DNA of 14,830 nt. It comes from Desulfovibrio sp. (GTDB lineage Bacteria > Desulfobacterota > Desulfovibrionia > Desulfovibrionales > Desulfovibrionaceae). Shown piece after piece: positions 1 to 5,506 of the stretch (position 1 is its first letter; each line of letters begins with the position of its first letter). The stretch spans positions 1 through 14,830 of the forward strand of contig VSMX01000050.1 in the NCBI GenBank assembly GCA_009773975.1, read 5' to 3'. The position numbers were made by a program, and so were the translations under genes. The notes under the pieces are model-generated. The model ran no database searches. It was not told the DNA's origin and worked only from the letters and a program-made list of their open reading frames with translations.

Positions 1-72
1 CCCCCAGACCCCCCATTAATTGGGGATAAAAAGAGGAAAAAATATATGTTTTTTCCTGTTTGCAACTGTAGT

Positions 73-141
73 ACTAGTGTCGCGTCAAGCGACAATAGTC
101 GCAATCCCGAAAGGGATTGCGCGCCGCTTATTATTTTTTTC
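73..141 (+). ncRNA. Candidate structured RNA: two adjacent hairpins plus T-run
   Basis: The first hairpin is ACTA/TAGT (73-76 with 96-99), one mismatch, then TGTCGC/GCGACA (78-83 with 89-94) closing a 5-base loop. The second follows with no spacer: a 9-bp perfect stem (100-108 with 113-121) capped by a GAAA (GNRA) tetraloop. A T-rich tract with seven consecutive T (134-140) starts a few bases downstream. Back-to-back stems with a GNRA loop and a 3' T-run resemble the 3' end of a small RNA or a terminated leader. No known RNA family was recognised, and the 5' end, if any, is not evident. It could equally be the terminator region of a gene left of the window. Strand is inferred from the T-run. 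Confidence 0.35.
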
Positions 142-154
142 CATTCAAATTAGG

Positions 155-181
155 CCGAAAACCCCGCCATTCGGATTTTTT
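155..181 (+). terminator. Weak terminator-like hairpin
   Basis: CCGAA (155-159) pairs with TTCGG (170-174) around a 10-base loop, followed by ATTTTTT (175-181). The stem is only 5 bp, so this is a weak candidate that would back up the hairpin/T-run just upstream. Confidence 0.25.
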
Positions 182-320
182 CCTGATTCCCCGCCCCGGC
201 CAACCGCGAATTTGCCCGGCCAGCCAGTCCGCCCGGCGCGTTTCGGGACAGATATCCCATTTTTCATGGCCGGTTTGCGCTTTTTTTCTCTTTTATCTGC
301 CAATTTGCCGGTTGCCATTC

Positions 321-349
321 TCGACAGCCGTTGAAAAATTCAATAGACT
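321..349 (+). promoter_or_regulatory. Candidate sigma-70 promoter for the glycogen cassette
   Basis: A -35-like TCGACA (321-326; 5 of 6 to TTGACA) is followed by a 17-base spacer and a -10-like TAGACT (344-349; 4 of 6 to TATAAT). Transcription would begin near 356 and give a leader of about 250 bases carrying the dyads at 371-394, 479-512 and 525-577. It is the best-spaced sigma-70 match I found in the leader, but the -10 box is mediocre and no mapping data exist. Confidence 0.35.
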
Positions 350-370
350 AGCGCCAAATTTACGGGAAAA

Positions 371-394
371 GGCAAATGGCCATGACTTTTTGCC
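371..394. repeat. Dyad with GGCAAA/TTTGCC arms, copy 1
   Basis: GGCAAA (371-376) and TTTGCC (389-394) form inverted arms around 12 bases. The left part, GGCAAATGGCCAT, recurs with one change at 478-490 and in inverted form with a one-base insertion at 265-278. It is a candidate operator or a small dispersed intergenic repeat; a protein or RNA function is not established. Confidence 0.4.
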
Positions 395-477
395 GTATAT
401 CGATATTTGTTTTTTGCCCTGACGCGGCCGCGATTTTGTTTGCGGCCCAAATAATTCGCCCCCGGCCAGGGCGGCAG

Positions 478-498
478 GGCAAACGGCCATAATTTGCC
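478..498. repeat. Dyad with GGCAAA/TTTGCC arms, copy 2
   Basis: GGCAAA (478-483) and TTTGCC (493-498) flank 9 bases. The unit GGCAAACGGCCAT (478-490) matches copy 1 at 12 of 13 positions and lies 107 bases downstream of it. This copy is embedded in the overlapping hairpins at 479-512. Confidence 0.4.
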
Positions 499-512
499 GT
501 TTGCAAATTATG
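479..512 (+). promoter_or_regulatory. Two mutually exclusive hairpins in the cassette leader
   Basis: Hairpin A pairs GCAAACGGC (479-487) with GCCGTTTGC (496-504), 9 bp with an 8-base loop. Hairpin B pairs CATAATTTGC (488-497) with GCAAATTATG (503-512), 10 bp with a 5-base loop. They share bases 496-497 and 503-504, and the loop of A supplies the 5' arm of B, so only one can form at a time. Alternative stems of this sort occur in attenuators and riboswitch expression platforms, but no known aptamer was recognised. Overlapping palindromes can also be protein binding sites on DNA. Confidence 0.45.
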
Positions 513-524
513 CCTTGAAATCAT

Positions 525-577
525 GCCGGAAAATGGCTTTCCCCCATCTCCCCTCTCGCAGCAAGCCATTTTCCGGC
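525..577 (+). promoter_or_regulatory. Long leader hairpin just upstream of the debranching enzyme RBS
   Basis: A perfect 15-bp inverted repeat (525-539 with 563-577; arm GCCGGAAAATGGCTT) encloses a 23-base, strongly pyrimidine-rich loop (540-562, including a run of six C-rich bases and CCCCTCTC). It ends 20 bases before the AAGGAGG ribosome binding site (598-604). There is no downstream T-run, so it is not an ordinary intrinsic terminator. The loop's CCUC could pair with GAGG of the ribosome binding site, suggesting a translational control or mRNA stability element; that is inference. Confidence 0.5.
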
Positions 578-597
578 CTAAATCATAACCGTACATC

Positions 598-604
598 AAG
601 GAGG
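598..604 (+). promoter_or_regulatory. Ribosome binding site of the debranching enzyme
   Basis: AAGGAGG, a near-perfect Shine-Dalgarno, lies four bases before the ATG at 609. It fixes that start, although the spacing is short. Confidence 0.75.
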
Positions 605-608
605 CCGT

Positions 609-2750
609 ATGCGGTTCTGCTTTGACAAGGCCGCCTGCCAGAATACGCGCAGGGCGCTTCGCAAGGAATGGCTGCTGACCAACGGGCTAGGGGATTATTC
701 CTCCAGCAGCATTCTTTATTGCAACACCCGAAAATACCACGGGCTTCTGGTTGCGGCATCGCCCAGCGGACGCCAGGTGCTGCTTTCGGCCATGGAAGAA
801 TCCGTGGCCGGAGGCGGCAAGGAATTTTTTATCTCGACGCGCCAGCATCCCAACACTCTCTATCCCCAGGGGCATCAGTATCTTGAGGATATGACGCTGG
901 ATCCCTGGCCGCAATTCACCTATCGCGTGGGCGATGTGCGCATTATCCGCGAAATCATCATGGAAAATGGCAAGACCCGGCTGCTCATTCGCTGGAAAGT
1001 CGAAGGCACCGGGCGCGAAAACCAGAGCATCCCGCCAAAGCTTGAGCTTCGCGTCAAGCCCCTGCTGGCCTATCGCGGCTTTCACCAGCTAACCCGCGCC
1101 AATAACGCAATCCAGCACAGGACGCAGTCCGCGCCCGGCGGTTTCGGCATCCAGCCCTATCCCGGCATGCCCGAAATGTTTTTCCAGATCAGTTCCGCCC
1201 ATTCCTACCAGCCAGACCCCTGCTGGTACTACAATGTCAAGTATTTCCGGGAAAGAGACCGCGGCTTTGACGACACGGAAGACCTTTTCCAGCCCGGCAT
1301 AATAGATATTCCGCTTTCGGATATCGAAGACGGCGGCTGCGTCTATATGGCCATCGGCACGGAAGCCCTGCCCCGCGCGGGCGCGGAAATCGCCAAACTC
1401 TGGGATGCGGTTGCCGCGGCCCGGGCAGAAGAGCATAAAAAGGTTTACGGGCTTATCGGCCATCTGGAGGAAGTCGGCAAGGATTTCTGCGTCGCCGCCC
1501 CCGGCGGGCAGCCCCAGGTCATTGCGGGCTATCACTGGTTTGACGCCTGGGGACGCGACACCCTTATCGCCCTGCCTGGCCTGGCCTTTTATGGCGGGCG
1601 CGAAAAGTTTGGCCTGGACGTGCTTTCGCAGGTGCCAAACTGCATGAGGGACGGCCTGGTCCCCAATATCTTCAGCGGCCATGCCGACCGCGCATCCTAT
1701 AATTCGGCCGATGCCTCCCTCTGGTATGCCTTTGCCGTGCAGTGCTACCTGGAAGAAAACCCCGACGGTTACGGCTGGGCGCGCGAAAACGCCTGGCGCG
1801 CCCTCAAGGAAATCGTCAACGGCTATCGCCGCGGCCCGGGCATGGGCATCTTTGTGGATGGCGAGGGCCTTTTGCACGCCGGCGACGCCCACACCCAGCT
1901 TACCTGGATGGACGCCACGAGCAACGGCCATCCTGTAACGCCAAGGAACGGCTGCCCCGTGGAGCTCAATGCCCTGTGGTACAATACCATGGCCTTCGTG
2001 GACAAGCTTGCCCGCAAATTCGGCGACAGCGACTACGAGTTCCCGACCCTGCTCAAACAGATGCGCGACAGCTTTTACGAGCATTTCTGGGTCGCGCGGG
2101 AGGGCGGCTACCTGGGCGACGTATGGAGCAACGGCCTGCTCGACCAGAGCATCAGGCCAAACCAGATTCTCGCCGTTTCCCTGCCGTATCCGGTTTTGCG
2201 CCACGAGCACCAGGGCCAGGTTGTGGCCTGCGTGCGCAGGAAGCTCCTTACCTCGTATGGGCTCAGAACCCTGGCGCCGGAAGACGTCAATTTCAAGAAC
2301 CGCTACGAGGGCGGCCCCGCCCAGCGCGACGCGGCCTATCACCAGGGCACGGTCTGGCCCTGGCTGCTTGGTCATTACACGGCCGCCCTTTTGCGGGTCG
2401 CCGTGGACGAAAGCGTGGAGCGGCGCGCGGAATCCCTGCTCGACCGGGTCACGCCCCTGTTTACGGAACATCTGGCCGATGCGGGCATTGGCAGCATTTC
2501 CGAAATTTTCGATGCCGCCCCGCCCGCCCTGCCGCATGGCGCAATAGCCCAGGCCTGGAGCGTTGCCGAATGCCTGCGCATGCTTGTCATGCTCAGGCGG
2601 GCGGCCCCCGGCGTTTACGACGCCTGGGAACACAGGATCTCCAAATTGCTTGCCCAGCCGGTTTCCGGCGACACAGCGGGCGTGTGCCGCGCCACACTTG
2701 CCCTTGAACCGGTGACGAAGCACGGCAAAAAGCAGGGGGAAGTCAGATGA
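609..2750 (+). CDS. Glycogen debranching enzyme (amylo-alpha-1,6-glucosidase type, GH133-like)
   Basis: A 713-residue cytosolic protein expected to hydrolyse alpha-1,6 branch stubs in glycogen. The N-terminal domain carries the debranching signature EWLLTNGLGDYSSSS (20-34) followed by RKYHGLLVA (41-49). The C-terminal (alpha/alpha)6-barrel domain starts near residue 300 and shows WFDAWGRDTLIALPG (310-324), TWMDAT (432-437), the GCPVELNALWYN block (448-459), RPNQILAVSLP (516-526) and YHQGTVWPWLLG (577-588), all typical of the archaeal/bacterial amylo-alpha-1,6-glucosidase family. Length is usual for the family and no domain is missing. It is the first gene of the cassette and its stop overlaps the next start (ATGA at 2747-2750), implying coupled translation. 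It is not a GH13 GlgX/pullulanase-type debranching enzyme. The start at 609 is supported by AAGGAGG. Confidence 0.93.
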   Translation: MRFCFDKAACQNTRRALRKEWLLTNGLGDYSSSSILYCNTRKYHGLLVAASPSGRQVLLSAMEESVAGGGKEFFISTRQHPNTLYPQGHQYLEDMTLDPWPQFTYRVGDVRIIREIIMENGKTRLLIRWKVEGTGRENQSIPPKLELRVKPLLAYRGFHQLTRANNAIQHRTQSAPGGFGIQPYPGMPEMFFQISSAHSYQPDPCWYYNVKYFRERDRGFDDTEDLFQPGIIDIPLSDIEDGGCVYMAIGTEALPRAGAEIAKLWDAVAAARAEEHKKVYGLIGHLEEVGKDFCVAAPGGQPQVIAGYHWFDAWGRDTLIALPGLAFYGGREKFGLDVLSQVPNCMRDGLVPNIFSGHADRASYNSADASLWYAFAVQCYLEENPDGYGWARENAWRALKEIVNGYRRGPGMGIFVDGEGLLHAGDAHTQLTWMDATSNGHPVTPRNGCPVELNALWYNTMAFVDKLARKFGDSDYEFPTLLKQMRDSFYEHFWVAREGGYLGDVWSNGLLDQSIRPNQILAVSLPYPVLRHEHQGQVVACVRRKLLTSYGLRTLAPEDVNFKNRYEGGPAQRDAAYHQGTVWPWLLGHYTAALLRVAVDESVERRAESLLDRVTPLFTEHLADAGIGSISEIFDAAPPALPHGAIAQAWSVAECLRMLVMLRRAAPGVYDAWEHRISKLLAQPVSGDTAGVCRATLALEPVTKHGKKQGEVR

Positions 2751-4072
2751 AAGTTTTAATGTTGGGTTGGGAATTCCCGCCGCACATCAGCGGCGGACTC
2801 GGCACGGCCTGTTTTGGAATGACCCAGGCTCTGGCCGGCAAGGGCGCGGAAATCTGCTTTGTCATGCCCAGCGTTGGCAAGGGCGGCAAGAACGATTTTC
2901 TGCGCCTGCAGTCCGCTTCCGGCGTCGAAATTACGGACGAGGTGGAAGAAAGGATGGCCTGGGCCGGCCAGCACGCATGGGACAGCAATATCCGCTTCAT
3001 GCCCGTAACAAGCCCGCTCATGCCCTACATGACGCCGGAAGCCTACCAGGAAGCGCTTTCCCATATCACCGGCAGGCATCTGCCCGGCGGCGAGCACGTT
3101 CAAAGAAAACAGGGCGGGGCCTATACCTGGGATCTCAAGGGCGGCTACGGGCCAAACCTGATGAGCGAGGTTTACCGCTTCTCCCGGCTTGTCGGCGCCC
3201 TGGCCCTCAAGGAAAATTTCGACGTCATCCACGCCCATGACTGGATGACGTATCCGGCGGCCATCATGGTCAAGGCTCTCACCGGCAGGCCGCTTGTCGT
3301 GCATATCCACGCCACGGAATACGACAGAAGCGGCGAAAACATCAACGGCATAGTGGCCGGCATCGAAAGGGCCGGGCTGCTGGCCGCGGATATTGTCGTG
3401 GCCGTCAGCCAGCTTACCCGCAATGTGGTCATCAACCGCTATGGCGTGCCGCCGGAAAAGGTCAGGGTCGTTTACAATGCCGTAACGCGCCATGAGGTGC
3501 CCCAGCATTATGAGGTGCCCCAGCGCATTCGCCACGAAAAGCGCGTGCTTTTCCTGGGCCGCATCACCTTCCAGAAAGGCCCGGAATATTTTATGGAAGC
3601 CGCGCGCCTGGTTCTGGAAAAGCTGCCCAACGTGCGCTTTTTCATGGCCGGTTCGGGCGATATGCTGCCCCAGCTTGTGCGCCGCGCGGGCCAGCTGCGC
3701 ATAGGGCATCGCTTCCATTTCGCCGGTTTTTTGCGCGGCGAGCAGGTGGACAGGATGTTCGCGCTTTCGGATCTTTATGTCATGCCTTCAGTTTCCGAAC
3801 CCTTCGGCATCACACCCCTCGAAGCCATGCTCTACGACGTGCCCGTGCTGCTTTCCCGGCAATCGGGCGTATCCGAAATTCTGGAACACGCGCTCAAGGC
3901 CGACTTCTGGGATACGCGCGACATGGCCGACAAAATTTGCGCCGTGCTGGAATATCCCGCGCTGGCCAGCGAACTTGTAAAGAACTGTCGCGAGGAGATG
4001 AGGTCAATCCGCTGGGGGAATGCAGCGGAGCAACTTATGCAACTATACAGTGAAGCCACGGGAGGCAACTGA
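2747..4072 (+). CDS. GT4-family glycosyltransferase, glycogen synthase-like
   Basis: A 441-residue GT-B fold glycosyltransferase. Visible features are the N-terminal sheet and glycine loop MKVLMLGWEFPPHISGGLG (1-19), HAHDW (162-166), the donor-phosphate site GRITFQKGP with R272 and K277, and the E-x7-E motif EPFGITPLE (E351, E359). The synthase-like N-terminus and its place between debranching and amylase-family genes argue for alpha-glucan synthesis from a nucleotide sugar. Family membership alone cannot exclude another acceptor, such as maltose-1-phosphate formation or an envelope glycan. It overlaps the debranching gene by 4 bases and the GH57 gene by one base (TGATG). Residues 249-259 hold a short internal duplication (HEVPQ-HYEVPQ) from an 18-base tandem repeat. 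No signal peptide or membrane segment is seen, so it is cytosolic. Confidence 0.85.
   Translation: MKVLMLGWEFPPHISGGLGTACFGMTQALAGKGAEICFVMPSVGKGGKNDFLRLQSASGVEITDEVEERMAWAGQHAWDSNIRFMPVTSPLMPYMTPEAYQEALSHITGRHLPGGEHVQRKQGGAYTWDLKGGYGPNLMSEVYRFSRLVGALALKENFDVIHAHDWMTYPAAIMVKALTGRPLVVHIHATEYDRSGENINGIVAGIERAGLLAADIVVAVSQLTRNVVINRYGVPPEKVRVVYNAVTRHEVPQHYEVPQRIRHEKRVLFLGRITFQKGPEYFMEAARLVLEKLPNVRFFMAGSGDMLPQLVRRAGQLRIGHRFHFAGFLRGEQVDRMFALSDLYVMPSVSEPFGITPLEAMLYDVPVLLSRQSGVSEILEHALKADFWDTRDMADKICAVLEYPALASELVKNCREEMRSIRWGNAAEQLMQLYSEATGGN
3492..3524 (+). repeat. In-frame 18-base tandem duplication inside the GT4 gene
   Basis: The 15-base string ATGAGGTGCCCCAGC occurs at 3492-3506 and again at 3510-3524, period 18, producing EVPQ twice in the linker between the two GT-B halves. 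It is short, in frame and probably neutral. Confidence 0.8.
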
Positions 4073-5394
4073 TGCCAACTTTATGCTTGTGCTACGAGGT
4101 TCATGAACCGTACCGCCTGCGCAGGTACACGGTTTTCGACATGGGCCAGAACTCTGTTTACGAGGACGACGACAAGAACTGCGACGCCATGCTCTATACG
4201 GCCCGCGTCTGCTATCTGCCAATGAACGATCTTTTGCTGAAGCTCTTCAGGCGCTACGGCAAGGATTTCAAGGTCACGCTCTGCATATCCGGCACGGCTC
4301 TCGACCAGTTCGAGCAATACGCGCCGGAAGTCCTGGAAAGCTTCCAGGCCCTGGCCGAGACAGGCAATGTGGAATTCGCGGCCGAAACGGCCCCGCACAG
4401 CCTGGCCTTTCTGTATTCGCAGCAGGAATTCGTCCTCCAGACAGAGGCCCACGCAAAGCGCGTCAAGAAGCTCTTTGGCAAAAAGCCCGCCACTTACCGC
4501 AACGCCGAACTGGTTTACAACAACGACATGGCGCTCACGCTGCGCGACCTGGGCTTCAAGACGGTGCTTACCGAAGGCGCGGACCATGTGCTGGGCTGGA
4601 GAAGCTCCAACTTTGTCTATTGCCCGATTGACGCCCCGAATATGCGCCTGCTTCTGCGCAACGCGCCGCTTTCCGTTGACCTTGGCAAGCGTTTCAGCGA
4701 CCGTTCCTGGAACCAGTGGCCGCTTACAGCCGAAAAATATGCCTCCTGGATCCATGCCCAGAGCGATGCAGAAGTCATCAACCTCTTCAACGACTACCAT
4801 ATTTTCGGCTTGCGCAACAAGGCCGATTCCGGAATTTTCGACTTCATGGAAGCCCTGCCCGGCGCGATCATGGCCAATCCGGACTTCAATTTCGGCACGG
4901 CCAGCGAGGTCAGCAAAAAGTACAAGCCAGTCGGCGAAGTTGACGTGCCCCAGTTCATGAGCTGGGACGAAGCCGGCCGCGCCCTGAATGCCTGGCTTGG
5001 CAACGACATGCAGAAAGACGCCATCCATTCGCTCTATTCCCTTGCCCGGCAGGTGCGCCAGCTTGATTCGCCATCGCTGCTGAAGGATTTCGAACGCTTG
5101 CAGACAGCCGATCATTTTCATAATATGTCCACCAAGTGGTTCCAGAGCTTTGTGCCCGACAGGCCCAATTCTTTCCCCAGCCCCTACGATGCCTACATAG
5201 CCTACATGAACGTGCTGGCCGATTTTGGCATGCGCGTTGCGGAGGCCGAGGGCAAAGAGGAGCTTGCGGAGGAGCAGGAAGCCAAAAAAACCAGGGCCAG
5301 GGCCAAAAAAGAAGAAGATGACGGCGAAACGCCCAAAAACGCGCCCGGAAAACGCGCCGCGCCCCTGGCCCGCAAGCCCAGAAAAACAGTTTGA
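4072..5394 (+). CDS. GH57-family glycoside hydrolase (alpha-amylase/glucanotransferase type)
   Basis: A 440-residue protein of family GH57, whose members hydrolyse, transfer or branch alpha-1,4-glucans on a (beta/alpha)7 barrel. Conserved pieces visible are YEVHEPYRL (8-16, with the motif-1 His at 11), the block VEFAAETAPHSLAFL (100-114), YRNAELVYNNDM (142-153, with E146 the probable nucleophile) and LFNDYHIFG (238-246, with D241 the probable acid/base). Motif 4 departs from the usual DYExFGEH form: His replaces the Glu and GLR follows. The last ~45 residues (395-440) are a low-complexity Lys/Glu/Arg/Ala/Pro tail, probably disordered, encoded around an A7 and an A6 run. A GGGAGG ribosome binding site (4060-4065) supports the start, which overlaps the upstream stop. 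The exact reaction cannot be fixed; a debranching, amylase or 4-alpha-glucanotransferase role in the cassette is plausible. Confidence 0.88.
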   Translation: MPTLCLCYEVHEPYRLRRYTVFDMGQNSVYEDDDKNCDAMLYTARVCYLPMNDLLLKLFRRYGKDFKVTLCISGTALDQFEQYAPEVLESFQALAETGNVEFAAETAPHSLAFLYSQQEFVLQTEAHAKRVKKLFGKKPATYRNAELVYNNDMALTLRDLGFKTVLTEGADHVLGWRSSNFVYCPIDAPNMRLLLRNAPLSVDLGKRFSDRSWNQWPLTAEKYASWIHAQSDAEVINLFNDYHIFGLRNKADSGIFDFMEALPGAIMANPDFNFGTASEVSKKYKPVGEVDVPQFMSWDEAGRALNAWLGNDMQKDAIHSLYSLARQVRQLDSPSLLKDFERLQTADHFHNMSTKWFQSFVPDRPNSFPSPYDAYIAYMNVLADFGMRVAEAEGKEELAEEQEAKKTRARAKKEEDDGETPKNAPGKRAAPLARKPRKTV

Positions 5395-5423
5395 AATGGC
5401 GACAGGTTCCCTGTTAACTAAAA

Positions 5424-5429
5424 TATAAC
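5424..5429 (+). promoter_or_regulatory. Possible -10 box between GH57 and the fusion gene
   Basis: TATAAC (5 of 6 to TATAAT) sits in a short A/T-rich patch after the GH57 stop. The best -35-like sequence, GCGACA (5399-5404), is 19 bases away, so the match is weak. If used, transcription would begin almost at the foot of the hairpin at 5438. Confidence 0.2.
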
Positions 5430-5437
5430 TTTGGCAG

Positions 5438-5471
5438 GCCGCCGGGCTGTCGCCCGGCGGCTGGCAGTTTT
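5438..5471 (+). terminator. Strong GC hairpin, terminator-like, between GH57 and the fusion gene
   Basis: A perfect 10-bp stem GCCGCCGGGC/GCCCGGCGGC (5438-5447 with 5452-5461) with a TGTC loop is followed after 6 bases by TTTT (5468-5471). The T-run is short and displaced, so this is probably a partial terminator or an mRNA processing/stability element that separates expression of the first three genes from the fusion gene. A second small hairpin, GCCGCG/CGCGGC (5476-5490), follows before the ribosome binding site. Confidence 0.5.
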
Positions 5472-5492
5472 AATTGCCGCGTCCCGCGGCCC

Positions 5493-5500
5493 TGGGAGGA
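5493..5500 (+). promoter_or_regulatory. Ribosome binding site fixing the start of the fusion gene
   Basis: TGGGAGGAGACTTT precedes ATG at 5507: a GGGAGGAG core with normal spacing. An in-frame TTG at 5474 would add 11 residues, but it lies directly after the hairpin with no ribosome binding site, so ATG 5507 is preferred. Confidence 0.8.
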
Positions 5501-5506
5501 GACTTT

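Larger units (their letters stand above)
1..608. other. Long leader/intergenic region without a convincing gene
   Basis: No reading frame here has coding character; the short open frames are in a sequence full of T-runs and dyads and lack ribosome binding sites and recognisable proteins. What it does hold is listed separately: tandem hairpins at 73-121, weak terminator-like dyads, a sigma-70-like promoter at 321-349, repeated GGCAAA/TTTGCC dyads, two mutually exclusive hairpins at 479-512 and a long stem at 525-577. There are also two dyads at the left edge: CCCCA/TGGGG at 11-25 and a 9-bp A/T-rich stem at 34-57 (AGGAAAAAA paired with TTTTTTCCT). These edge dyads may end a gene lying to the left of the window. 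Confidence 0.7.

Noticed and set aside
73..121. CRISPR repeat or array
   Set aside because: The hairpins resemble a palindromic repeat, but there is only one copy and no spacer periodicity.
20..422. Small open frames of about 100 codons in the left leader
   Set aside because: No ribosome binding sites, low-complexity Phe/Pro/Arg-rich translations and overlap with hairpins and T-runs argue against coding.
1089..2723. 544-codon open frame on the minus strand
   Set aside because: It mirrors the debranching enzyme gene and shows no family signature or ribosome binding site.
5284..5310. Programmed -1 frameshift at the A-runs in the GH57 tail
   Set aside because: The runs are not in the X-XXY-YYZ phase of the reading frame, and no conserved protein continues in the alternative frame.
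5474..5506. TTG start adding 11 residues to the fusion protein
   Set aside because: It lies directly after the hairpin without a ribosome binding site, whereas ATG 5507 has GGGAGGAG.
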